A stretch of 64,000 bases of DNA, taken from assembly GCF_004297105.1 (NCBI RefSeq), contig NZ_SCVE01000014.1, forward strand, positions 1 through 64,000, in the 5' to 3' direction. A model generated the notes under the pieces. The model was not told the DNA's origin. It searched no databases and saw only the letters and a program-made list of their open reading frames with translations. This stretch comes from Herbiconiux sp. GTDB lineage: Bacteria > Actinomycetota > Actinomycetes > Actinomycetales > Microbacteriaceae. The translations under genes were made by a program, and so were the position numbers. Positions 55,485-64,000 of the stretch are shown piece by piece; positions within the stretch are counted from its first letter, which is position 1, and each line of letters opens with the position of its first letter.

Positions 55485-57023
55485 CTAGGCCCCGTCGAGC
55501 CGGCACACCGTCCCGTCCGGTGGCAGGTCGCCGTGCAGCAGGTACGACGTCGTGTAGGCGTCGATGCAGGCCGCGTTCTGCTTGAGGTACGACGCCCCGT
55601 GCTGGTTGGCGACGAGTGTGAGCAGGTGCGCCGTGCCGAGTTGGTCGACCAGGCTCTGCGCCTTGTCGTACGGCGTCGCGTGATCGCCGGTGACGCCGAT
55701 CACGAGGATCGGCGCTGAACCGGTGGCGTCGAAGCTCTCGGTGAAGTCGGTGCCCTCCTCTTCGAGGAGAGAGCATTTCGACCCGAGGTCGGCCACCTCC
55801 TTGTCGGCCCGGTCGCGGTCTCCGGTGCGTTCGAGCACGTGGTCGTAGAGAGCGAGGAGATCCGGATGCACGGGCTGCGAGAAGCACATCACGATGGTGC
55901 CCGCGAGACCGACGGAGGAGGAGGCGTGGTCGCTCGCGATCGCGTCGATCGACGCCTGGTCGCCTGCCGCAGCCCCCGCGATCAACTCGAGCCGGTGCGT
56001 GCGTTCGCCGTTGACCTTGTAGTTCGTGGTGGTGAGGTAGCCGTCGAAGAAGGTGTCGCCGACCTCGGTGCCGTCGCTCGCGATCCAGGGCGTTTCCGCG
56101 AGCCGGTCACGCAGAGCACTCAGCTGTTCCTCGTCGGTCCACGGGCAGGGGAATGCCGTCGTGTTGGTCGCCACGCAACTCTCGCCGAGCTCGACCGAGG
56201 CCAGTTCGATCGCCTCGCCCTGATCGAAGCTGTTGATCGGCCCGGCCCAGGTCGCGTCGATCGCGCTGTCGAGCACCATGCGCCCCACCAGGTGGGGGAA
56301 GAGCGAGGCGTAGGTCGCGCCGAGTGCCGTGCCATAGGAGTAACCGAGGTAGTTGAGCGCCGGGTCACCGAGCAGGTAGCGCAGGGCATCGAGGTCTTTG
56401 GCCACCGAGGAGGTGTCCATGTGGTGGGTGAGCGGGTTGTCGCGAAGGCACTCGGCGAACAGCACGTTGTCGGGCTTGGTCTCGTCGTCGGCCGTGCAGG
56501 AGATCGGCGACGATTCGCCGATGCCCCGAGGATCCATGCCGATGAGGTCGTAGGCCGCCGAGATGTCGTCGGCCCGCGGCTCGGCCGCGAGACGCGCCGC
56601 GAGCGACTGGCCGTCGCCGCCCGGGCCGCCGGGGTTGACCAGCAGGCTGCCGAGGCGGTCGGGCCCCGTCGCCGGATAGCGCACGACGGCGAGTTCGATG
56701 CGGTCGCGGCTGCTCGAGTCGTCCCAGTCGAGCGGCACGCTCACCCGGGCGCACTCGCGGTCGTCGCGTGTGCGGCCCGCGGCATCGAAGGCCGCCTGCG
56801 CCTTCTCGCTGAGCGACGAGCATCCGCCCCACTCGATCCGCTGCCCGTACACGTCGTCGAACCCCTCGACCCCGCGCACCAGGGCGACGGATGCGGCCGG
56901 CGTGCCGCCGCCCGAGACCTGGCCGGAATCGGAGCGTGTGCCGGTACAACCCGAAACCCCGAGTGCGCTGAGCAGAACGGCGGCGGCGATGATCGCGCCG
57001 CGCCGGATGATGCGTGTGTTCAT
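55485..57023 (-). CDS. Secreted lipoprotein alpha/beta hydrolase (tripeptidyl aminopeptidase-like, S33)
   Basis: 512 residues. Signal peptide with lipobox GVSGC, Cys26. Oxyanion motif LLVNPGGPGGDGQSLA, nucleophile Ser229 in LGYSYGTALG, acid Asp in VIGVTGDHATPYD and His in VANQHGASYL: a full catalytic triad. The C-terminal TAP-like lid domain is present. Releases N-terminal peptides or hydrolyses esters outside the cell. It lies 79 nt downstream of the siderophore ATPase on the same strand, so it may be transcribed with it; a role in siderophore processing is only inference. Confidence 0.88.
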   Translation of the reverse strand: MNTRIIRRGAIIAAAVLLSALGVSGCTGTRSDSGQVSGGGTPAASVALVRGVEGFDDVYGQRIEWGGCSSLSEKAQAAFDAAGRTRDDRECARVSVPLDWDDSSSRDRIELAVVRYPATGPDRLGSLLVNPGGPGGDGQSLAARLAAEPRADDISAAYDLIGMDPRGIGESSPISCTADDETKPDNVLFAECLRDNPLTHHMDTSSVAKDLDALRYLLGDPALNYLGYSYGTALGATYASLFPHLVGRMVLDSAIDATWAGPINSFDQGEAIELASVELGESCVATNTTAFPCPWTDEEQLSALRDRLAETPWIASDGTEVGDTFFDGYLTTTNYKVNGERTHRLELIAGAAAGDQASIDAIASDHASSSVGLAGTIVMCFSQPVHPDLLALYDHVLERTGDRDRADKEVADLGSKCSLLEEEGTDFTESFDATGSAPILVIGVTGDHATPYDKAQSLVDQLGTAHLLTLVANQHGASYLKQNAACIDAYTTSYLLHGDLPPDGTVCRLDGA

Positions 57024-57102
57024 GATGACGTGATCCCCCCGGTGCGAGAGATTCTACCCACCACCGGCGCCGCGGCGCCGAAGCGGCCGGAGCGGATGCG
57101 GC

Positions 57103-57909
57103 CTAGTGCGCTCCGGCGAGGGGGATGACGAGCGGCGTGTGCGACTCGGGATCGTCGATCACCCGGCAGCGCAGGCCGAACACCTCGTGCACCATCTCGG
57201 CGGTGACGATCTCGGCGGGCGCGCCCTCCGCCACGATGTGCCCGTCGCGCATCGCGATGAGGTGCGTGGCGTAGCGCGCCGCCTGGTTGAGATCGTGCAG
57301 GACCGCCACCAGGGTGCGCCCGCTCTCGCGGTTGAGGCGGGTGAAGAGCTCGAGCAGTTCGACCTGGTGGGTGATGTCGAGGTAGGTCGTCGGCTCATCG
57401 AGCAGCAGCAGCGGAGTCTCCTGGGCGAGCGCCATCGCCACCCATACGCGCTGGCGCTGACCGCCCGAGAGTTCGTCGACGGTGCGGCCCGAGAGCGACG
57501 TGACGTTCGTGGCGGACATGGCCGCGGTCACCGCGCGCTCGTCGGCATCCGACCACCGCTTCAAGATCGTCTGGTGCGGGTATCGCCCCCTCGACACGAG
57601 GTCGATGACCGAGATGCCCTCGGGCGCGATGCTGGTCTGGGGCAGCAGGCCGATGCGCTTCGCGACCTCCTTCGAGGGCAGCTGTGCGATGTCGGTGCCG
57701 TCGAGCACGACCTGGCCGGTGGCCGGTTTCAGCAGCCGCGCGAGGGCGCGCAGCAACGTCGATTTGCCGCACGCGTTCGGCCCGACGATCACCGTGAACG
57801 AATCGGGCGGGATGACCACGTCGAGCGACTCGATGACCGGGCGCTTCTCGTAGCCCACGCGGAGCCCCTGGCCTTCGAGCCGGGAGGCGTGCGGAGCGGA
57901 TGAGGTCAT
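57103..57909 (-). CDS. Siderophore ABC transporter ATPase (FepC/FecE type)
   Basis: 268 residues. Walker A IVGPNACGKSTLLRAL, signature DELSGGQRQRVWVAMALAQ, Walker B LLLDEPTTYLD (with Thr-Tyr typical of the iron-siderophore class) and H-loop LHDLNQAARYATHL. Start ATG overlaps the permease stop (ATGA). Third gene of the operon. Confidence 0.93.
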   Translation of the reverse strand: MTSSAPHASRLEGQGLRVGYEKRPVIESLDVVIPPDSFTVIVGPNACGKSTLLRALARLLKPATGQVVLDGTDIAQLPSKEVAKRIGLLPQTSIAPEGISVIDLVSRGRYPHQTILKRWSDADERAVTAAMSATNVTSLSGRTVDELSGGQRQRVWVAMALAQETPLLLLDEPTTYLDITHQVELLELFTRLNRESGRTLVAVLHDLNQAARYATHLIAMRDGHIVAEGAPAEIVTAEMVHEVFGLRCRVIDDPESHTPLVIPLAGAH

Positions 57910-59000
57910 GACGACCGCCTTCGTGACTGGGAGATGAGAAGGGCGATGAGGTACACGCCACCGAGCGTGACGGTGACCGCTCCGACCGGGAGCTGCTCCG
58001 GAGCCACGATGCGTTGAGCGATGACGTCGCTCGTGAGGAGCAGGGCGCCGCCCATGGCCGCGGCAGGCACCAGAGCGAGCCCGGGGGAGCGGGTGAGCCG
58101 GCGTGCGATCTGGGGTGCGGCCAGCGCCACGAACACGATCGGTCCGGCGATCGCCGTGACGGTGGCCACGAACGCGACACCGATCACAAGCAGGATGAGG
58201 CGCGAGCGCTCGACCGGCACCCCGAGACTCGCGGCCGCGTCGTCGCCGAGTTCGAGCATCCGGAGCCTGCTCGCGAACACGGCGAGCACGGGCAGCAGCA
58301 TGAGGACCGCGAGGGTGACCGGAAGCACCTCGCTCCAGGCGAGATTGTCGAGCGAGCCCATACCCCAGCTCGCGGCGGCGATGGCGGCGTTCAGGTCGGC
58401 GCGCAGCTGCAGGTAGTCGTTCAGGGCGTTGAGCACCGCGCTGATGGCGATGCCGATGACGATGAGCCGGAAGCCCTGCAGACCGCGGCGGTAGGCGAGC
58501 ACGTAGACGACGAAGGCCGTGGCGATGCCGCCGATCAGCGCGCCGGCGACGGTGGAGGCGTAGTTGCCGCCGATCACGAGGGAGACGATGAGCGCGCCCG
58601 AGTAGGCGCCCGAATTGAACCCGATGATGTCGGGGCTGCCGAGCGGATTGCGGGTGAGCGACTGGAAGATCGCCCCCGAGAGCCCGAGCGCGACACCCGC
58701 CACGACGGCGATCAGCACCCGGGGGAGCCGCCAGTCGAGCACGATGCGCAGCACGCCGTCGGAGCCCGAACCCCCGAGTGCCGCGATGAGCTGGTCGAGC
58801 GGGATCGGATACTCACCGAGCGTCAGGGCGACGGCGCCGAGCACGATCGTGAACGCGATGAGGATCGACACCACCACCACGGTGCGGCGATGCAGCACGC
58901 CGCTGAACGGGCCGATGCGGAAGGTGCGCCGGCCGGCCGGCGCCGGCGGCCGGGTCGTGTCGGTCGCGCCGGGGCTGAGCGGCGTGACGGGCGCGCTCAC
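57906..59000 (-). CDS. Siderophore ABC transporter permease (FecCD family, second subunit)
   Basis: 364 residues; GTG at 59000 overlaps the previous stop (GTGA). About nine membrane segments; RLPRVLIAVVAGVALGLSGAIFQSLTRNPLGSPDIIGF and LGDDAAASLGVPVERSRL are FecCD marks. The first 45 residues are an Ala/Pro/Thr-rich cytosolic extension. The long open frame continuing upstream through the first permease gene is not real. Confidence 0.92.
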   Translation of the reverse strand: MSAPVTPLSPGATDTTRPPAPAGRRTFRIGPFSGVLHRRTVVVVSILIAFTIVLGAVALTLGEYPIPLDQLIAALGGSGSDGVLRIVLDWRLPRVLIAVVAGVALGLSGAIFQSLTRNPLGSPDIIGFNSGAYSGALIVSLVIGGNYASTVAGALIGGIATAFVVYVLAYRRGLQGFRLIVIGIAISAVLNALNDYLQLRADLNAAIAAASWGMGSLDNLAWSEVLPVTLAVLMLLPVLAVFASRLRMLELGDDAAASLGVPVERSRLILLVIGVAFVATVTAIAGPIVFVALAAPQIARRLTRSPGLALVPAAAMGGALLLTSDVIAQRIVAPEQLPVGAVTVTLGGVYLIALLISQSRRRSS

Positions 59001-60073
59001 AGGCCCTGCGTCTTCGAACGGCGGATCAGCACGATCAGAACGGGGGCGCCCACGAACGCCACGACGACACCCACCGGCATCTCGCCCTGAACGGCGACGC
59101 GGCCCACGATGTCGGCCGCCACGAACACGATGGGCGCGAACACCATCGTGAGGGGCAGAACCCAGCGCTGATCGGGCCCGACGATCGAGCGGGCGATGAA
59201 CGGCGCCATGAGGCCGAGGAAGGCGATCGGCCCGGCTGCGGCCGTCGCGGCGCCGCAGAGCAGCGTGATGGCCAGCACCGACACCAGGCGGGTGCGGAGG
59301 ATGCGGGCGCCGAGCGAGGTGGCGAGGTCGTCGCCGAGCGCCACCGCGTTGAGCGACCGCGCCACGAGCAGCGCCAGAACGACCCCCGCGATCACGAACG
59401 GCAGGATGCCCCAGAGCGTGTCGAACTGCCGGTTCTGGAGCGAGCCCGCCTGCCAGAAGCGGATCTTGTCGAAGATGTCGGGATTGCGGATCGTGATGCT
59501 GAAGGTGACACCCTGCAGCGTTGCGGAGAGCGCCACGCCCGCCAGCACGAGCCGCACCGGCGTGGCCCCGCCGCCACCCGCACGCGAGCCGATCAGATAG
59601 ACGGCCACGGCGGCCACGCCCGCGCCGAGGAACGACCACCAGATGTAGTTCGTGAGGTCGGCCACGCCGATCAGGGCAACGGATGTCACGACCGCGAAGT
59701 AGGCGCCGGAGTTCACGCCCAGGATGCCGGGGTCGGCCAGCGGATTGCGTGTCACCGCCTGCATCACGGCGCCCGCCACGCCGAGAGCCGCGCCCACGGC
59801 GATGCCCAGGAGCATCCGGGGCACGCGGTAATCGGTGATCAGAACCGAAGTGGTGTCGGTACCGCCCTCGGTGAGGGCGCGCCACACGACGTCGGGGGCG
59901 AAGCCGCCGGAGCCGATGAAGAGGCTCGCGATCGAGACGAGAACGAGCACGACGAGGGCGGCCACGAGGATGCCGGTGCGGGCGAGAGTGGTGCGTGCGA
60001 TTCCTGTGGAGGAGGCTGCGGCCCGCCGCTCGGCCGCGGTGGGGAGCCGCAGGCTGTCGAGATCGGAACTCAT
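58997..60073 (-). CDS. Siderophore ABC transporter permease (FecCD family, first subunit)
   Basis: 358 residues from ATG 60073 (AAGGG 8 nt upstream; a GTG at 60082 is less likely). RVPRMLLGIAVGAALGVAGAVMQAVTRNPLADPGILGVNSGAY and the ATPase-contact loop ALGDDLATSLGARI are standard. First gene of the transporter operon, with an iron box 18 nt upstream of its start. Confidence 0.92.
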   Translation of the reverse strand: MSSDLDSLRLPTAAERRAAASSTGIARTTLARTGILVAALVVLVLVSIASLFIGSGGFAPDVVWRALTEGGTDTTSVLITDYRVPRMLLGIAVGAALGVAGAVMQAVTRNPLADPGILGVNSGAYFAVVTSVALIGVADLTNYIWWSFLGAGVAAVAVYLIGSRAGGGGATPVRLVLAGVALSATLQGVTFSITIRNPDIFDKIRFWQAGSLQNRQFDTLWGILPFVIAGVVLALLVARSLNAVALGDDLATSLGARILRTRLVSVLAITLLCGAATAAAGPIAFLGLMAPFIARSIVGPDQRWVLPLTMVFAPIVFVAADIVGRVAVQGEMPVGVVVAFVGAPVLIVLIRRSKTQGL

Positions 60074-60090
60074 GGACGGCACCCTTCGGA

Positions 60091-60109
60091 TTAGGCAAAG
60101 CTATCCTAA
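60091..60109. promoter_or_regulatory. DtxR/IdeR iron box in front of the siderophore permease operon
   Basis: Read leftward: TTAGGATAGCTTTGCCTAA, 15 of 19 matches to the consensus with both outer TTAGG/CCTAA arms intact. Weaker than the box at 55443-55461. It controls the permease-permease-ATPase genes and perhaps the hydrolase. Confidence 0.75.
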
Positions 60110-60257
60110 GCGACCGGCCCCGGGCATCCGGTGGGCTGCACTCCATCGCCGTGCGCGAACAGCGGCCCTCCCGCGACTGCACCCAGGTGGGCCGCGACTA
60201 AACTGGGTTCACCGCCCATCGGATCGATCGCGGTGCGTGTCTGAGGAGGCGGCGACA

Positions 60258-60788
60258 ATGGTTGATGTTCGGCGGGTCAAGCTCCCCGGGGTGGGGGTGC
60301 TGCACACCTTCGTCACGGCCGACGGCGGCAAGGTCGGTGTCATCGCGCACCGTTCCGGCCACAGCGACCTCATCACCTTCTCCGACGACGAAGACGGCTC
60401 CGACGCCACCAAGGTGTCGTTGCGTCTCTCCGACGACGAGGCGCACACCCTCGCCGAACTGCTCGGCGGCACACAGATCACCGAGTCGCTCACCGCGCTC
60501 GATCAGATCCCGGGCCTCAGTATCGACTGGTTCACGGTCGACTACGAAGACCACATCGCCGGCCAGCCCCTCGGCTCGCCGGCCGAACGCGGCATCGCCG
60601 GTCTCACGGTGGTGGCCGTCGTGCGCGGCGAATCCGCGAACCCGGCCCCCGCTCCCGACTTCAAGGTCTTCCCCGGCGACACCCTCGTGGTGGCGGGGTC
60701 TCCCGAGAAGGTGGCGAAGGCGTTCAGCTTCTTCCGCACCGGTGAGATGAAACCCAAGGTGGCCGTCGACGGTTCACCGGGAAGCTAG
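60258..60788 (+). CDS. TrkA-C (RCK_C) domain regulatory protein, KhtT-like
   Basis: 176 residues from ATG 60258 (RBS GAGGAGGC; a TAAACT -10 lies at 60199-60204). Residues 1-85 are a soluble domain; about 90-165 is an RCK_C domain (DWFTVDYEDHIAGQPLGS and FPGDTLVVAGSPEKVAKAF). With the antiporter encoded 12 nt later it forms the KhtT/KhtU arrangement of Bacillus, where KhtT gates K+ efflux in response to nucleotide and pH. An upstream in-frame extension overlaps the divergent iron genes and is not coding. Confidence 0.85.
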   Translation: MVDVRRVKLPGVGVLHTFVTADGGKVGVIAHRSGHSDLITFSDDEDGSDATKVSLRLSDDEAHTLAELLGGTQITESLTALDQIPGLSIDWFTVDYEDHIAGQPLGSPAERGIAGLTVVAVVRGESANPAPAPDFKVFPGDTLVVAGSPEKVAKAFSFFRTGEMKPKVAVDGSPGS

Positions 60789-60800
60789 AGGGCGCACCGC

Positions 60801-62240
60801 ATGCACCTCGGCGAAGACCTCCTGGTTCTGGGCGTCCTGTTCGTCATCGCCTATGTCCTCGGTCGTCTCGGCAAGCAGATCGGTCTGCCCGCCATCCCGA
60901 TCTACATGGTGGTGGGTCTGCTCGCGAGCCCCTTCACAGGATGGTTCCCGATCAGCTTCGCCGATGGCGACTACATCCAGCTGATCGCCGTCTTCGGGCT
61001 GGTCCTCCTGCTGTTCAACCTGGGTCTGGAGTTCGACCAGGACGAGTTCTATTCCAACGCAGGCAAGCTGCTGATCTCGGGCGGCTCCTACATCCTCATC
61101 AACATGATCGTGGGCTTCGCCTTCGGCTTCCTCGTGGGCTGGGGCACCCGCGAAGCGCTCATCATCGCGGGCATCACGGCCACCTCGTCGAGCGCCATCG
61201 TCACCAAGCTGCTGATCGAGCTCAACCGGCTGGCCAACCGCGAGACACCCATGATCCTGGGCGTCACCGTGGTCGAAGACGTGTTCATCGCGGTCTATCT
61301 CGCCATCGTCTCCGTGGTGCTCTCGGGGGAGACCGAGGTCTGGCCCGTAGTGCTGAGGCTCGGCATCTCGTTCCTGTTCCTCGTGGTGATGTTCTCGGTG
61401 GCGCGCTGGGGCGGCCGCTTCGTGTCGCGGCTGTTCCGCACGAAAGACGACGAGCTGTTCACCGTGCTGTTCTTCGGCCTCGCCATCATGTTCGGGGGGC
61501 TCGGCGAGATCCTCGGGGTGACGGATGCGATCGGTGCGTTCCTGATCGGGCTCGTGCTGGGTGCCACCCGCTACCGCAACCGGATCGAACACATCGCCAT
61601 CCCGTTGCGCGACGTGTTCGGCGCCTTCTTCTTCTTGAACTTCGGGCTCGCCCTCGACATCTCCGCCTTCCCCCAGGTGATCGTGCCGGTGATCGGCGCC
61701 GTGGTGATGACGGTGGTGCTCAACATCATCGCCGGGCAGTTCGTGGCGTGGCTGAACGGGCTCGGTCCGCAAGCGGGAATCAACACCACCGCCATCCTGC
61801 AGAACCGCGGCGAGTTCGCGCTGATCCTCGCCACGCTGGCGCTCGCCGCGGGGCTCGACTCGCGCATCCAGCCGTTCGCGGGGCTCTACGTGCTCATCAT
61901 GGCCATCATGGGGCCCATCCTGGCGGTGAACTCCGAACGCATCGGGGCCGTGGTGCTGCGCACGAAGAAGAAGAAAGCCAAGGCGGCCGCGGCCACACGG
62001 CGCGACCTGTCGGACGAGGAGGCGATCGCGCTGATGGCGGGGATGGCCTCCGCCGACGCCTCCACTCAGACGGGGGGAATATCGTTCGCCTCGGACGATG
62101 TCGACTTCGGTGACGACGGTGCCGCATCCGCACTTCCTGCTGAGCGCGAGAGTGCGGGCAGCGACGCCGACCGGTTGATCGAGCAGGCCATGCAGCAGTC
62201 GGATGAACAGAACACGACCTCGAGGGACAGCGAGTATTGA
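60801..62240 (+). CDS. CPA2-family cation:proton antiporter, KhtU-like
   Basis: 479 residues, 12 or so membrane segments (1-395). The CPA2 hallmarks are LVLLLFNLGLEFDQDEF, GITATSSSAIVTKLL and LGVTDAIGAFLIGLVLGATRY. Likely K+/H+ antiport under control of the preceding RCK_C protein. Unlike KefB/C it has no TrkA-N domain; the last 85 residues are a hydrophilic Asp/Ala/Ser tail. Its stop overlaps the TTG start of the SURF1 gene. Confidence 0.88.
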   Translation: MHLGEDLLVLGVLFVIAYVLGRLGKQIGLPAIPIYMVVGLLASPFTGWFPISFADGDYIQLIAVFGLVLLLFNLGLEFDQDEFYSNAGKLLISGGSYILINMIVGFAFGFLVGWGTREALIIAGITATSSSAIVTKLLIELNRLANRETPMILGVTVVEDVFIAVYLAIVSVVLSGETEVWPVVLRLGISFLFLVVMFSVARWGGRFVSRLFRTKDDELFTVLFFGLAIMFGGLGEILGVTDAIGAFLIGLVLGATRYRNRIEHIAIPLRDVFGAFFFLNFGLALDISAFPQVIVPVIGAVVMTVVLNIIAGQFVAWLNGLGPQAGINTTAILQNRGEFALILATLALAAGLDSRIQPFAGLYVLIMAIMGPILAVNSERIGAVVLRTKKKKAKAAAATRRDLSDEEAIALMAGMASADASTQTGGISFASDDVDFGDDGAASALPAERESAGSDADRLIEQAMQQSDEQNTTSRDSEY

Positions 62241-63070
62241 GCTCCACTGAGACCAAGAAGACCACCGTCGGCAGCGTCATGCGCCGACCGCGCTGGATCG
62301 CCGCGCTCGTGCTGGCGCTCGCGATCGCCGGCGGGTTCGCCGCGCTCGGGCAGTGGCAGCTCGAACGCGCCGTCTCGAGTGGCGAGGTGACCTACGGGCA
62401 GACCGAGACGGTCATCCCGCTCGACGAGTTCGCGACGCCGCAGACGCCGGTGGTCGAGACCCAGGCCGCTCAGCGCACCACCGTCTCGGGGCATTTCGTG
62501 GGCTCGGGCTACGAGATCCTCGGAGACCGGCTGAACGACGGAACCTCGGGCTACTGGGTGATCGGGCAGTTCGCCGTCGATCAGCCCGCCGACACCTACC
62601 TCGCGGTGGCGATCGGCTGGACGCCGGACGGTGACCTCGCCCGGCGCACCGCAGAGCAGCTCGCCGCGAACGGCGACACCGTGCCGGAGACGATCGAGGG
62701 CCGCTATCTGCCCACGGAGGCGCCGAACACCAAGGATGCCAAGGCTGCGACCGGCGACATCTCTCCGCTCCTCGGCGGCTCGTTGCAGACGTCGATGTCG
62801 GTGGCGTCGCTCGTGAACGTCTGGCCCGAGTTCGATGCCGCGGCCGACGTGTACGGCGGTTATCTGGTGCTCGACCAGGCCCCGGATGCGCTTCAGCCGA
62901 TCGCCTCGCCCGAACCCGATCGCTCGGTGCAGCTGAACTGGCTGAACATCTTCTACGCGGCCGAATGGGTGGTGTTCGCGGGCTTCGCCGTGTACCTCTG
63001 GTACCGCCTGGTGCGTGACGCCTGGGAGCGCGAGAACGAGGATGACGACGACGATGCGCAGGTAGTCTAG
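62237..63070 (+). CDS. SURF1 family protein (cytochrome oxidase biogenesis)
   Basis: 277 residues. Two membrane helices bracket an extracytoplasmic domain: the N-terminal helix ends in GFAALGQWQLERA (SURF1 motif), and the C-terminal one follows NWLNIFYAAEWVVFAGFAVYLWY. Helps insert haem into cytochrome aa3 oxidase in other bacteria. TTG start at 62237 overlaps the antiporter stop (TTGA). Ends in a run of Asp residues. Confidence 0.88.
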   Translation: MSSTETKKTTVGSVMRRPRWIAALVLALAIAGGFAALGQWQLERAVSSGEVTYGQTETVIPLDEFATPQTPVVETQAAQRTTVSGHFVGSGYEILGDRLNDGTSGYWVIGQFAVDQPADTYLAVAIGWTPDGDLARRTAEQLAANGDTVPETIEGRYLPTEAPNTKDAKAATGDISPLLGGSLQTSMSVASLVNVWPEFDAAADVYGGYLVLDQAPDALQPIASPEPDRSVQLNWLNIFYAAEWVVFAGFAVYLWYRLVRDAWERENEDDDDDAQVV

Positions 63071-63074
63071 AGAC

Positions 63075-63524
63075 ATGGCCCTCGCACCCAAATTGAAGGA
63101 CTTCCCGCGCATCCGCGGGGCGCTGAAGTTCTACCAGGTCGCCTCCGTCATCACCGGTGTCATGCTGCTCCTGCTCTGCACCGAGATGCTTCTCAAGTAC
63201 ACGCCGCTCGGGGTCGAGCTCGAGCTCGGCGGCCCGCGCGGCTTCCTGGCGTTCGTGCCGGCGACCACGGTGGTGGCCGTGAACCTCAGCACCGGCATCC
63301 TGATCGCGCACGGCTGGTTCTACGTGGTGTACCTCTTCTCCGACTTCCGTCTGTGGAGCCTGATGCGCTGGCCGTTCTGGCGGTTCATCGTGATCGCTCT
63401 CGGCGGCATCATCCCGTTCCTCTCCTTCTTCCTCGAAGCGCGCATCGCGCGCGAGGTGAAGGAGTACCTCGCCTCGCGTGAAGCGCAGGCGCCCACCCCC
63501 GAGCCCGTGGAGGCATCCCATTAG
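63075..63524 (+). CDS. DUF3817 membrane protein
   Basis: 149 residues with three or four membrane helices. [26 protein letters not shown] and the [25 protein letters not shown] segment match the DUF3817 family, often next to SURF1 or guaA in actinobacteria. Function unknown. Four nt after the SURF1 gene. Confidence 0.82.
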   Translation: MALAPKLKDFPRIRGALKFYQVASVITGVMLLLLCTEMLLKYTPLGVELELGGPRGFLAFVPATTVVAVNLSTGILIAHGWFYVVYLFSDFRLWSLMRWPFWRFIVIALGGIIPFLSFFLEARIAREVKEYLASREAQAPTPEPVEASH

Positions 63525-63531
63525 CGCAGCA

Positions 63532-64000
63532 GTGACCCCCGATCACGCGGAGCTCACCCGCCCCGTTCTCGTGGTCGACTTCGGTGCCCAGTACGCACAG
63601 CTCATCGCCCGGCGTGTGCGCGAGGCGAGTGTCTACTCCGAGATCGTGCCGCACTCGATCAGCGCGGCCGAGGTCGTGGCGAAGAACCCGGTCGGCATCG
63701 TTCTGAGCGGTGGCCCCTCGAGCGTCTACGAAGAAGGCGCTCCGCAGTTCGACCCGGCCATCTTCGAGCTCGGAATCCCTGTGATGGGCATCTGCTACGG
63801 CTTCCAGGTGATGGCTCGTGCGCTCGGCGGCGAGGTCGCGAAGACCGGCGCCCGCGAGTACGGGTCGACGGATGTCTCGCTCGACGCCGTGGTGTCGTCC
63901 GGCTCCGACGGCAGCGTGCTGCTCGCCGACCAGCCCTCCGACCAGACCGTGTGGATGAGTCACGGCGACTCGGTGGTCGAAGCCCCCGCGGGCTTCGAGG
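63532..64000 (+). CDS. guaA: GMP synthase (glutamine-hydrolysing), N-terminal part, cut by the window end
   Basis: 156 codons visible. The glutamine amidotransferase domain is clear: [35 protein letters not shown] and catalytic Cys in [13 protein letters not shown]. It converts XMP to GMP, the step after GuaB. Start given is GTG 63532, which has no nearby SD; GGAGG at 63509-63513 is 6 nt before an in-frame ATT at 63520 that overlaps the DUF3817 stop, so an AUU start is possible. The rest lies beyond 64000. Confidence 0.93.
   Translation, partial: MTPDHAELTRPVLVVDFGAQYAQLIARRVREASVYSEIVPHSISAAEVVAKNPVGIVLSGGPSSVYEEGAPQFDPAIFELGIPVMGICYGFQVMARALGGEVAKTGAREYGSTDVSLDAVVSSGSDGSVLLADQPSDQTVWMSHGDSVVEAPAGFE

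Noticed and set aside
57906..60182. 758-codon frame suggesting a fused permease
   Set aside because: The first half is Arg/His-rich nonsense overlapping the true first permease in another frame; the GTGA overlap marks the real start at 59000.

Overview
The window is high-GC DNA from an actinobacterium, most likely a Microbacteriaceae-type member of the Micrococcales. The support is gene order and style only: an actinobacterial ribosomal-protein supercluster with low-complexity Ala/Lys/Pro/Glu protein tails, DtxR-type iron boxes, CIRCE-controlled groES without an adjacent groEL, a GuaB/GuaB3 pair, a short fructosamine-kinase protein, and many genes that begin about 6 nt after a TAnnnT -10 box (leaderless). 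No database search was possible.

Layout. 1-3182: end of a 5S rRNA and its terminator, an MT0933-type antitoxin-like small protein, a type IB DNA topoisomerase, a TPR-like protein and a fructosamine-kinase family protein. 3200-16059: the S10 and spc ribosomal protein operons (rpsJ to rplO), then secY, adk and map. 16060-23804: a mannitol PTS locus (mtlR; orphan EIIB, HPr, EI, mtlA, mtlF, mtlD) that splits the usual map-infA junction. 23805-27127: the alpha operon (infA, rpmJ, rpsM, rpsK, rpoA, rplQ) closed by a terminator. 27226-39101: truA, rplM-rpsI, glmM, coaA, glmS, acpS, two adjacent alanine racemase genes, and tsaE-tsaB-rimI-tsaD. 39221-42829: two DUF4190 membrane proteins, a THUMP-like methyltransferase, groES and rarD. 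42864-49540: branched-chain amino acid ABC transport (an internally deleted lipoprotein paralogue, livK, and livHMGF on the other strand). 49744-54290: guaB, guaB3, glpD. 54379-60109: a DtxR-box-flanked siderophore ABC system with an embedded S33-type lipoprotein hydrolase. 60258-64000: a KhtTU-like K+/H+ antiporter pair, a SURF1 protein, a DUF3817 protein and the start of guaA.

How it works together. Most genes are housekeeping: translation machinery, protein export and N-terminal Met removal, t6A tRNA modification, pseudouridylation, amino-sugar and D-alanine supply for the wall, CoA and ACP activation, and purine synthesis. Accessory functions are mannitol, glycerol-3-phosphate, amino acid and iron acquisition.

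The most unusual signals are: (i) the second alanine racemase, which has lost the inner-gate Tyr; (ii) a LivH permease fused to an extracytoplasmic Ig-like domain, next to a substrate-binding paralogue lacking about 150 central residues; (iii) structured untranslated leaders before rpsJ, rpsM, rpoA and secY; (iv) three near-identical 19-bp palindromes between glmM and coaA, and two very long intergenic hairpins; (v) the mannitol locus inside the ribosomal cluster; and (vi) a genome-style preference for GGATGC/GCATCC. I found no CRISPR array, phage, insertion sequence or tRNA gene. No gene-free stretch exceeds 300 bases; the larger gaps are described as features.
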